DNA from: Fluviicola sp.
GTDB lineage: Bacteria > Bacteroidota > Bacteroidia > Flavobacteriales_D > Crocinitomicaceae
Direction of reading: 5' to 3'
Length of the DNA: 64,000 nt
Assembly: GCF_039596395.1 (NCBI RefSeq)
Contig: NZ_JBCNJT010000002.1
Coordinates: forward strand, 1,240,001-1,304,000
A program made the translations under genes and the position numbers. Below are positions 53,589-61,301 of this stretch, piece by piece. Below the pieces are notes generated by a model. That model saw only the letters and a list, made by a program, of their open reading frames with translations, had not been told where the DNA came from and searched no databases. The first letter of the stretch is position 1, and every line of letters starts with the position of its first letter.

Positions 53589-54041
53589 CTATCTAAACAT
53601 TTCAAAATTTTCCTTTAAGTATTTATCGAATCTTGGATGTGGATGTTCAGTTTGAGTTTTTGTACTTTTTCCGTTAAACCAAATTGAGCGTTTACCTGCA
53701 TTTTTCCCGGTTTTATTTTGGACGGCTTCTGCAATAAATTCTTCAGAAGATAGAATCCAGGTTTTATCTAATCGATGCGAATAAAAAACAAAGTAATAAT
53801 TACTACGGTATTCATGAGTTATAGCTGCAAAAAGTGCAGCGTCACCAAATAAAACATCCTTGGATCGTGCTTTAATTTGAACTTCTACAAAGGTGCCGTC
53901 ATGCTTCCGGATAACTGCATCGATTGCATTATCATCAATTAGTGGAATGTAAACATCCAGACCTTGCTCAAGCATTTTACTTATGACAAAGTATTCCATT
54001 CGTTTTCCGAAGCCAGCATTGTGGCGAAATGGTTTACTCAT
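53589..54041 (-). CDS. Predicted PD-(D/E)XK nuclease-fold protein
   Basis: A 150-residue protein. The core motif is AIDAVIRKHDGTFVEVQIKAR: Asp41, then Glu53-x-Gln55-x-Lys57, which matches the D-(x)n-E-x-Q-x-K form of PD-(D/E)XK folds, preceded by a helix with Glu15 (RMEYFVISKML). Such proteins occur as restriction or repair endonucleases and in mobile elements. It precedes a small acidic gene and is followed upstream by an XRE regulator, in an AT-rich stretch. Activity is inferred from the motif only. Confidence 0.65.
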   Translation of the reverse strand: MSKPFRHNAGFGKRMEYFVISKMLEQGLDVYIPLIDDNAIDAVIRKHDGTFVEVQIKARSKDVLFGDAALFAAITHEYRSNYYFVFYSHRLDKTWILSSEEFIAEAVQNKTGKNAGKRSIWFNGKSTKTQTEHPHPRFDKYLKENFEMFR

Positions 54042-54127
54042 GATTTGTTTTTTAAGTGATTAATAGAGTTAGATTTAATACAAACCTTAGTGATCTCAGC
54101 AGAATTGTTTGTTTATAGTAGTGATTT

Positions 54128-54343
54128 TTAATAATCAAGCAAAGTAGTTAATGGGACTTCCAAACCCTTAGCTAATTCTTTCAAGTATAGAAATGATGGA
54201 TTCACTCTTCCGGTTTCAAGTCTTCCAATTGAACTGGCATTTTTGCCAATTCTTGCACCAAGCTCAAACTGAGTTAGATTCTTCTCCAATCGAAGTTCCT
54301 TAACTCGTTTACCCAATGCTATTAAGTCTTGATTTTCCATCAA
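54128..54343 (-). CDS. XRE-family HTH regulator
   Basis: A 71-residue Cro/C1-type repressor consisting of a single HTH domain (VKELRLEKNLTQFELGARIGKN, then SIGRLETGRVNPS). It is divergent from the 89-residue gene at 54421. Two near-identical 14-bp inverted copies of TAACGGATTYGTTA lie in the 77-bp intergenic region and are the likely binding sites. Confidence 0.9.
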   Translation of the reverse strand: MMENQDLIALGKRVKELRLEKNLTQFELGARIGKNASSIGRLETGRVNPSFLYLKELAKGLEVPLTTLLDY

Positions 54344-54371
54344 GCAATTTTAGATAATTTCTATCTAGAAC

Positions 54372-54418
54372 TTGATAACGGATTCGTTATTTAAATTATA
54401 TTTGTAACAAATCCGTTA
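54372..54418 (+). promoter_or_regulatory. Promoter with two inverted XRE operators
   Basis: A -33 TTG at 54372-54374 and a perfect -7 TATATTTG at 54397-54404, 22 bases apart, face the 89-residue gene. Site 1, TAACGGATTCGTTA (54376-54389), lies in the spacer just after the -33 box. Site 2 (54405-54418) begins immediately after the -7 element; its reverse complement is TAACGGATTTGTTA, one base different from site 1. Both fit TAAC-N6-GTTA. Binding there would block the promoter. Confidence 0.75.
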
Positions 54419-54420
54419 TT

Positions 54421-54690
54421 ATGAAGACGAATGTCCTAACGCTTATCAAAGATGATATTAAGATCTCCCGTTTGACAAACACCCTGGATCGGTTGAATGT
54501 TCCTGTGAATCACTATCCGTTAGGCAATGCAAAAGTGATTTTCTCCTTGATGGAAATTTCAGAAGTCGAACAGAATTTTGAAATGTACTATAAACTCATT
54601 GAACAAGCAGCAGATCTGGAACAATACGATTCGACTGAAAAGATCGACGAATTGGCGGAAGAGATTTTTAGGGAGTTGAAGGGGATTTGA
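54421..54690 (+). CDS. Small protein of unknown function, XRE-controlled
   Basis: An 89-residue soluble protein, acidic at the C-terminus. It starts 2 bases after operator site 2 in a region with a strong promoter, so it is probably repressed by the divergent XRE protein. No family was recognised. A toxin, antitoxin or anti-repressor role is possible but not shown by the sequence. Confidence 0.65.
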   Translation: MKTNVLTLIKDDIKISRLTNTLDRLNVPVNHYPLGNAKVIFSLMEISEVEQNFEMYYKLIEQAADLEQYDSTEKIDELAEEIFRELKGI

Positions 54691-54695
54691 GGAAA

Positions 54696-55343
54696 TTAAT
54701 GTTCGTATAGTTTTAGCTTAATTACCATTACAGTGCCTAAGTTTGAAAGTCTATAATAATAGATCCAATAATTAGTATGGCTATTTTGTCCTTGCATTTT
54801 CAAGCCGGTTTTTTCTATTAAACCTTGATTTTCAAGTTCAATTACATAATTTCCGGTATGAGGTATCTCATTTAAGAATAAGGGAAGCTTTTGTATGTCA
54901 AAGACCATTAATCTATTTATTATTAGCGCAATCCGCATGAAAGTTTCATTTGTAATTTCTTCTTTAATGCTTGCCTTCAAGAGCATGCCTAAATATTTAG
55001 CCTTAGTCAAACTGTCATATTTTTCTAAGAGAATGGTAATTGAATTTCCTATTTCGGAATACTCCTTTTCATCTAATTTTTTAATAAAAGAATTTCGTTC
55101 TTCAAGAGTTGTGTCTTTAATTTCGAATAAAAAAGAATAAAGCTTTTTTTCGAACAAATGATTGCTAAGTCCAAAACCGATTTTTCCAAGTTTTGTAATC
55201 AGTCCAATTATTGGTATGTCATCAACAACATTTGAATCATTTAGCAAATGAATTATTGAATCGCTTGCTTCAGTTATGAATGATGAATCTGACTTAATAA
55301 TCTCAAGTGCGTTAGTTTCATTTTTATTCATTGGTTTGTCCAA
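54696..55343 (-). CDS. Protein of unknown function
   Basis: A 215-residue soluble, mostly helical protein, AT-rich coding sequence. The segment IPIIGLITKLGKIGFGLSNH and the following LFEKKLYSFLFEIKDTTLEERNSF resemble a widespread group of uncharacterised helical proteins; no family name is claimed. It is convergent with the 89-residue gene (5 bases apart) and 21 bases from the upstream membrane protein gene. Confidence 0.55.
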   Translation of the reverse strand: MDKPMNKNETNALEIIKSDSSFITEASDSIIHLLNDSNVVDDIPIIGLITKLGKIGFGLSNHLFEKKLYSFLFEIKDTTLEERNSFIKKLDEKEYSEIGNSITILLEKYDSLTKAKYLGMLLKASIKEEITNETFMRIALIINRLMVFDIQKLPLFLNEIPHTGNYVIELENQGLIEKTGLKMQGQNSHTNYWIYYYRLSNLGTVMVIKLKLYEH

Positions 55344-55364
55344 TTATAGATATTATGGGTAGGT

Positions 55365-56273
55365 TCATTTATTATTTAATCCAAATTCAAGTATTTTTTC
55401 AATTATTATTTTCTTTGACTCATCTGAATTGTCCATTGATTCAGAAATGGCAAAGGCTAATAATGAATTATGAATAAAAATTTGACGGTTATAGAAGTAT
55501 TTTAATTGAGATAGCGAGCTTTTGTATATCCAAAGAAATAATCCGGATATTAATTCAACTACTATTCCACTTCCAAGAATAAGAATTTGAAAGTTACCAT
55601 TAACCAGGTTCTGATTAATATAGGGTAAAGGCATCATGTAAGAAATAATACCAAACATGATAATCATGAAACCTATCCACATTGAAAAAATTGAATATCT
55701 ATAACTTTTTTGTGTCTGATTTAATCCAATATTATAGTAATTTTCTAATTCAAGTTTGCTGAAAGTAATTAAAGATATCAAACCACTTTTATCATGTTCT
55801 TCAATTTTTTCTATGTAAATTTTCTGTTTTTGCTCATTCTCTTCAATTTTTTTATCAAGCTTTTTTTGCGTTTCGGAAATGAGAAGTTTAAATATACCTT
55901 CTATTATATCACCGAAAATTAATAAGGAGAGAAATGGCGAAATTGCAAGCAAGAGAGTAGCGTAGAAAGCAAGAAAACCCCGCCAAGTAGTTGGATTAAA
56001 ACCCCAATTCCAAACTGATGGAAGCCAGTTTAACCACGCAAAATAGGCGACTATTATGAATATTGAAACTGAGAAGAAAGAAAATAATAAGAGAAGAAAA
56101 AATTTAGTCTTTCTTGATTTTAATGATGCATAATTAACTAGAAGACTCTCTTTTGCTTCCTTTTCATCTTTCTTTTTACTACCAGGTTTTAAAGCAGGTC
56201 GAGCAAATATATTATCTTTAGTAATATCTGAATCACTTGCAGCTTGCTCAGAGTTATCCAATTCTTTGTTCAT
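55365..56273 (-). CDS. Membrane protein of unknown function with coiled coil
   Basis: A 302-residue protein. A disordered, acidic N-terminus (1-~45) is followed by two predicted helices (about 58-80 and 95-120), a long charged coiled coil (SETQKKLDKKIEENEQKQKIYIEKIEEHD, about 140-165), two more helices (about 195-250) and a C-terminal tail. The coding sequence is very AT-rich. It lies in one transcription unit with the downstream unknown gene. No family was recognised. Confidence 0.55.
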   Translation of the reverse strand: MNKELDNSEQAASDSDITKDNIFARPALKPGSKKKDEKEAKESLLVNYASLKSRKTKFFLLLLFSFFSVSIFIIVAYFAWLNWLPSVWNWGFNPTTWRGFLAFYATLLLAISPFLSLLIFGDIIEGIFKLLISETQKKLDKKIEENEQKQKIYIEKIEEHDKSGLISLITFSKLELENYYNIGLNQTQKSYRYSIFSMWIGFMIIMFGIISYMMPLPYINQNLVNGNFQILILGSGIVVELISGLFLWIYKSSLSQLKYFYNRQIFIHNSLLAFAISESMDNSDESKKIIIEKILEFGLNNK

Positions 56274-56312
56274 AATGGTTATTTAGTAGTAAGTGGTTTT
56301 CTAACGCTTTTC

Positions 56313-57644
56313 CTATATCACCCCCTTAGCCTTCAACTCCAAATACTTATTGATTGAATTGATAGACAAATCTTCCGGTTTGGAAAGGATGGTTTGAATG
56401 CCATTTTGGCGCAATTCGCGGGCAATGTTCCATTTCACGTTCGACATTTTATCGGCTACAGTGGCTTCAATGAGTTCTTTGTGGGTGTGGACCGGTTGTT
56501 GGGCTAGTTCCTGCAATTCGTTGTTCTGGAAGAAGATTACCACCAGTACGTGGCGCTTGTTCAGGCGCTGCAGCATCGGCAAGGCACGGCGCATCGCAAA
56601 TTCACTTTCGAAATTGGTGAACAGTAGCAGGAGCGAGCGTGTTTTCACCTGTTTGCGGATCGTTTGGTACAGCAACTCGAAGTTTCCTTCCTTGAACAGC
56701 GTTTTCTGGTTGTACAAACTTTCCAGGATGCGTTTCAATTGTCCCTGGTTACGCTCTGCCGGAACAATGGTTCCCATTTTGTCGGAGAAGGTAATCAAAC
56801 CGGCGCGGTCACCTTTTCGCAAGGCAATATTCGTAAATACCAGCGTGGAGTTAATCGCATAATCCAGCATGGTCATTTTGTGAAATGCCAGCTGCATCGG
56901 GCGGCTTTTATCGATCACACAATAAACCGGCTGCGAACGTTCTTCCTGGTATTGATTCACCATCAATTCGTTTTTGCGACTCGTTGCTTTCCAGTTCACG
57001 GTGCGTAAATCATCTCCCTGCACATAGTTGCGGATCTGCTCAAATTCGCTGGTGTTACCGATTCGGCGCACTTTTTTGATTCCCTGCGAAAGCGTTTGCT
57101 GGTTGAAGACTTTCAATTCGTACTGCTTCATCTGTAAAACAGAAGGATACACCTCGATGCGTTCCACCAATGGAATGACAATGCGACGCTGAGCCAGGAA
57201 CAGGGTGGAGCGGACAAAGATCACCACATCGCGGAATTCGTATTCCCCGCGTTCGGTGGGAGTGAAGGAATAATGAAAGTCTTTCGTTTTTTTAGGCAAT
57301 AAAATCGTATTCCAGACAGCAGCCCGTTTTTGCATGAAGAGCGGATATCCTTCATAGATTCCCACCTGCAAAGGTTGAGCAGTCTGGTTCAGCACAGAAA
57401 CCTGCACTTTATTCTCGTCGCCGAGGTTCATGCGTTCCTGGTATTTTCGCTGCACACGGATCGGTTCTTTATACAGGTTCACAAGCAATACATCCAGAAT
57501 CAAGGCAAATAGCAACACAAACAAAACCGTTTTGCCGATAATGCCCAGGAAGGGAACAAAAAATCCTCCTCCGACCAATGCAATTCCTGTTCCTGCTACG
57601 AGGAAGAAAAAGCGGGTGAGATGTAAACTTGCAAGCAATTTCAT
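56313..57644 (-). CDS. DUF58 (VWA-like) protein
   Basis: A 443-residue membrane-anchored protein with two N-terminal helices (about 10-48) and a DUF58 domain recognised by TSEFEQIRNYVQGDDLRTVNWKATSR and the MIDAS-like VIDKSRPM. In this cluster it is expected to form a complex with the MoxR ATPase. Its start codon shares one base with the MoxR stop, and it is the last gene of the operon. Similar clusters include the Bat aerotolerance loci of Bacteroidota. Confidence 0.88.
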   Translation of the reverse strand: MKLLASLHLTRFFFLVAGTGIALVGGGFFVPFLGIIGKTVLFVLLFALILDVLLVNLYKEPIRVQRKYQERMNLGDENKVQVSVLNQTAQPLQVGIYEGYPLFMQKRAAVWNTILLPKKTKDFHYSFTPTERGEYEFRDVVIFVRSTLFLAQRRIVIPLVERIEVYPSVLQMKQYELKVFNQQTLSQGIKKVRRIGNTSEFEQIRNYVQGDDLRTVNWKATSRKNELMVNQYQEERSQPVYCVIDKSRPMQLAFHKMTMLDYAINSTLVFTNIALRKGDRAGLITFSDKMGTIVPAERNQGQLKRILESLYNQKTLFKEGNFELLYQTIRKQVKTRSLLLLFTNFESEFAMRRALPMLQRLNKRHVLVVIFFQNNELQELAQQPVHTHKELIEATVADKMSNVKWNIARELRQNGIQTILSKPEDLSINSINKYLELKAKGVI

Positions 57645-58753
57645 TAACGCGGAACTTCGATTGTTTGAACAATTTCACGGATCACTTCTTCCATTTGAGT
57701 GCCTTCCATTTCCGCTTCCGGAGTCAGGATCAAACGGTGATTCAGTACGTGGATCGTTACGAACTGGATATCATCCGGTGTCACGAAATCACGCCCGCGA
57801 ATAGCTGCGAATGCTTTTGCGGCCTTTAGAATAGAAAGTGAAGCACGCGGCGAACCTCCCAGGTACAATTTGGAATGGTTCCGTGTTTTATTCACGATTT
57901 GAGCAATGTACTGGATCAAACGGTCTTCAATGATCACTTTCTCCACCACTTTCTGCACCTTGTGCAATTCATCTGCCGTAAAGACAGCTGTGATAGTGGA
58001 AAGGTCCGGAGCCTGGATTTGTTCTTTGTATCGTGTTAAGATCAATGTTTCTTCGTCCAGTGTCGGGTAATCCAGTTTGATCTTGAACAGGAAACGGTCC
58101 AATTGTGCTTCCGGAAGGTTGTACGTTCCTTCCTGTTCCACCGGGTTTTGCGTAGCAATTACCAGGAATGGGAAAGACATGTCGTAACGGGTTCCGTCGT
58201 AAGTAATCTGGCGCTCTTCCATGACCTCGAACAAAGCGGCTTGTGTTTTCGCCGGTGCACGGTTGATCTCATCGATCAGTACGATGTTGGAGAAGATCGG
58301 TCCTTTCTTGAAGTTGAATTCGCTGTCCTTCATACTGAATACCGAAGTACCGATGACATCCGAAGGCATCAGATCCGGGGTGAACTGGATCCGCGAAAAA
58401 TCCACGTGCAATACGCGCGACAAAGCTTTGGAAGACAAAGTTTTTGCAACTCCCGGAACACCTTCCAAAAGAATGTGTCCGTTGGAGAAAATTCCTGCAA
58501 GCAACAATTCGATCATTTCCGATTGCCCGATCACGTATTTGCGCATTTCTTCGCGCACGCGGTTTACTTTTTCAGCAACCCACAACAATTCGGTCTGGTC
58601 GCGTTGAACAAAACCTGAACTGGATGATGCGGCTGTCTCGGCCGGGTTCGACAAAGCACTTGCCTGTTCCTCCGGGTTATTGGAACCAGCCTCGTTCGGC
58701 TGTCCTTCGCTTGGCATATATGCCGCTAAATCGTCATTTCCTTCCTGGATCAT
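57644..58753 (-). CDS. MoxR-family AAA+ ATPase
   Basis: A 369-residue AAA+ chaperone-like ATPase. An acidic, Ser/Ala-rich N-terminus (1-~45) precedes the ATPase core with Walker A EGVPGVAKT, Walker B LIDEINRAP, and the sensor region TQNPVEQEGTYNLPEAQLDRF. The C-terminal lid domain has GGSPRASLSILKAAKAFA. Expected to assemble with the neighbouring DUF58 protein. The start overlaps the upstream stop by four bases. Confidence 0.92.
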   Translation of the reverse strand: MIQEGNDDLAAYMPSEGQPNEAGSNNPEEQASALSNPAETAASSSSGFVQRDQTELLWVAEKVNRVREEMRKYVIGQSEMIELLLAGIFSNGHILLEGVPGVAKTLSSKALSRVLHVDFSRIQFTPDLMPSDVIGTSVFSMKDSEFNFKKGPIFSNIVLIDEINRAPAKTQAALFEVMEERQITYDGTRYDMSFPFLVIATQNPVEQEGTYNLPEAQLDRFLFKIKLDYPTLDEETLILTRYKEQIQAPDLSTITAVFTADELHKVQKVVEKVIIEDRLIQYIAQIVNKTRNHSKLYLGGSPRASLSILKAAKAFAAIRGRDFVTPDDIQFVTIHVLNHRLILTPEAEMEGTQMEEVIREIVQTIEVPR

Positions 58754-60441
58754 GATTTATGAAGTTTAATGAATTCTACAAATTGGTTCAATGCCGACTT
58801 TGCTCTTCGTGAAAGCAGTGACTGGCGTATAATAAACGTATTTCCGTCCTCGCATTCGAACGTAACGTGTGTTTTTTCCACCGTACAATGAATGGTCTGG
58901 TTCAACGAAATGACGCGTTTTCCTAAAACAAGCCCGTAAATAATGATTTGGTCTGCCTGGATACTTGCAACCGGAATGCGGATGTAACGGGAAGCAAAAT
59001 AAATCAACACGATTGCCGGGATAATGAATAACATTCCGACTCCTCCTCCGAGTGATAACAGGAACAACCCGCGGAACAGGGAAATTAATCCCATCAATAA
59101 GATAAATGCACCGATCCAGATCGATTTGTCGAGGTTCACTTCTTTGTCTGAAGCAACAAAGCTCTCTGTCGGGCGCACAATCCCGATTTCCAGATAGAAT
59201 GCACGGATTTTGGCGTAAGTAGCTCCCAGGTGGCGGTTGTCCACGTGGTTTTTACGGGAATCCAGGCTATTGACAATATCCACCAGCTTATCGGAATCGT
59301 AAGGAACTTTGGCTATCAGTTTTTCCAGGTTCTGTTCGCGTGTTTCCTTGCGGGAAAGGTCTATGTAAAAATGCCGGTTGATGGCCGAATAGAAATTCTT
59401 ACGCATTACCTGCAGCACACCGATCGGTGAATTACGCGAAATATAGATCGAACTCAGCGTTTCCACGAAAGCCAGTGACATGTTACGCTTCTGGCTGTAT
59501 CCCGGAAGGATTTCTTCTTTTCGTTTTGCCCGGAAGAAAACGTATAACAGTAACAGAACAATCAATAACAGGAATGCCAGGCGTAAAACCGGGTTTTTGA
59601 GGATAAACTGGATGAGTGACGTGTCCTCTTTTTCCGCTCCGTCCGATTCGGCATCTTCATCCTCATAGATCGAAGTTTGCTGACTGGAATCGTTGATACC
59701 GCAGGTCAGGAAAATAACCGGTTTGTCTTTCGGGATTTTGTTCAGCACCAGTCGCGCATGGGCATATCCGTTCGGTTGAATGACCTGGTAGTTCTCAAAC
59801 AAATTCGGGATGCTGTGAAAATGGACTTTTCCTTTGTGGTGTTTCTCGTAGAAGGCAAAAGGATGCTTCAGCGCAAACAGGTAAGATCGGTAATTCGTAT
59901 CGATGATTTCGGTCTCCGAAAAAGAATACCAGTCTTCGTAAATCGTATCGTTCTCGAACACATGGTAGAAAGGAAGCGTTGTATCACCGATATAGGCGAA
60001 AAGCACCTTGTTGTAATCCCAGTAAAAAGCGCCTTCTTCGAAATGACGGTCGTAGATATTGCTCGTCAGGTGATTGAAGCTGATGTAAACGGTTGCTCCG
60101 CTGTCTGCATAATGTATGATGGAATCGTAGTAATCGTTGGGTGCACCGAATTCATTCCCGATGAACAAATAAGTGGCTTCTTCGTGGTTGGGAATGCTGT
60201 CCAGGTCCGACCAGTATTTCAGGTTGTAAATGGAATCTTTGACATGAACGTCCAGTAAATCCATGAAGAAGGCAATGTTCCGCGGATTTTCGTCTTTCAG
60301 ATCGTAAGTTTTTTCCCAGTTGGAACTGTACCTTTTCTGAATGTGTCTTCCGGAAGCGTCGGCAGAACCGTCCAAAAACCAGATCACCAGCCCGATGAAA
60401 AGTGCAAATCCCAAAAATGATATGATGACTTTTTTGTTCAT
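58750..60441 (-). CDS. DUF4350 membrane protein with PH-like tail
   Basis: A 563-residue protein. An N-terminal anchor (about 5-23) is followed by a DUF4350 domain (about 40-250, including YLFIGNEFGAPNDYYDS and KPVIFLTCGIND), a membrane helix (about 285-305), a long cytoplasmic helical part and two further helices (about 440-490). The last ~75 residues form a beta-rich domain like bacterial PH domains (IIYGLVLGKRVISLNQ). The role is unknown but tied to the MoxR cluster by conserved neighbourhood. Overlaps MoxR by four bases and DUF4129 by one. Confidence 0.75.
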   Translation of the reverse strand: MNKKVIISFLGFALFIGLVIWFLDGSADASGRHIQKRYSSNWEKTYDLKDENPRNIAFFMDLLDVHVKDSIYNLKYWSDLDSIPNHEEATYLFIGNEFGAPNDYYDSIIHYADSGATVYISFNHLTSNIYDRHFEEGAFYWDYNKVLFAYIGDTTLPFYHVFENDTIYEDWYSFSETEIIDTNYRSYLFALKHPFAFYEKHHKGKVHFHSIPNLFENYQVIQPNGYAHARLVLNKIPKDKPVIFLTCGINDSSQQTSIYEDEDAESDGAEKEDTSLIQFILKNPVLRLAFLLLIVLLLLYVFFRAKRKEEILPGYSQKRNMSLAFVETLSSIYISRNSPIGVLQVMRKNFYSAINRHFYIDLSRKETREQNLEKLIAKVPYDSDKLVDIVNSLDSRKNHVDNRHLGATYAKIRAFYLEIGIVRPTESFVASDKEVNLDKSIWIGAFILLMGLISLFRGLFLLSLGGGVGMLFIIPAIVLIYFASRYIRIPVASIQADQIIIYGLVLGKRVISLNQTIHCTVEKTHVTFECEDGNTFIIRQSLLSRRAKSALNQFVEFIKLHKS

Positions 60442-61301
60442 TACGCTTTTTCAATTTTTTGGAAAGCTGTTTTCAGCTGGGGTTCGATTACCTGGTAACT
60501 GTTGGAATCAATGGAGTAATCCCCGTACCAGACCAGGTCGTAAATAGAAACGATTTGTTCGAATTCGCGGGAAATCGGTCGTCCCTGCACCTCGATGATG
60601 TAATGCATGTTCGTTTTTTCCTTTTTCCAGAAAATCCACCTGCGCTGGATCAGTTCTTTCATGGCAAACAGGAAATAAATACGGACACATTCCTTGTAAT
60701 TGCCGGCAGCCGTAGCTTCTTCCAGGCGCAATTCCAATTCGGTCTTGCTGATCTCGGCCGGATTGAGGTCTTCCACCAATGCTTCGAATGGAATGGTCTT
60801 AATGCGCGGGCTTCTGTTCTTGATGATGTAGAAGATCAGGACTGCCAATGCAATTACCAATAAAATAATGCCGAGCCATTTCCAGAAGTTCACGGAAATA
60901 TCCGGTGCATCGATATTCGGGCCTCTGGGTGCGTCAAAATCCGGAACGTCTACATCTTCGGAAGGTTCGATATTCGGATCTTCTTCAATGGTTCCTGTTC
61001 CGCCGTCTCCTTCTTTACCGCTTTTTCCTTTTTCAAGGTCTTTCGGAGAATAGGGCGTTCCCTGGTAAGGTTTGGTTGTTCCGTTCGGCGTTCCCGTCCC
61101 GGTTGAATACGATTCGTTGATGGAGGTCGGGCTTTGGTAATAATCCGATTCCGGGCCTTTGTACTTGTCGGATTGCTTGTAGCCGTGTTCCTCGCGGATC
61201 TGGTTCCACTTTTCTCGCGTAGTAAGCTCCTTTTCCTTTTTCTGAGCGAAGAGGAGCAGGGGAAAACAACAAAAAACGATATGTAAAAAGAATCTAGTCA
61301 A
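60441..61301 (-). CDS. DUF4129 protein
   Basis: A 286-residue protein. The signal peptide (1-19) ends LFA before Gln20. A Gly/Pro-rich, acidic exported segment (about 25-130) is followed by one membrane helix (about 143-163) and a cytoplasmic DUF4129 domain with RLEEATAAGNYKECVRIYFLFAMKELI and REFEQIVSIYDLVWYGDYS. Probable partner of the DUF4350 protein and MoxR. Overlaps the upstream SpoIIM stop by eight bases. Confidence 0.8.
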   Translation of the reverse strand: MTRFFLHIVFCCFPLLLFAQKKEKELTTREKWNQIREEHGYKQSDKYKGPESDYYQSPTSINESYSTGTGTPNGTTKPYQGTPYSPKDLEKGKSGKEGDGGTGTIEEDPNIEPSEDVDVPDFDAPRGPNIDAPDISVNFWKWLGIILLVIALAVLIFYIIKNRSPRIKTIPFEALVEDLNPAEISKTELELRLEEATAAGNYKECVRIYFLFAMKELIQRRWIFWKKEKTNMHYIIEVQGRPISREFEQIVSIYDLVWYGDYSIDSNSYQVIEPQLKTAFQKIEKA

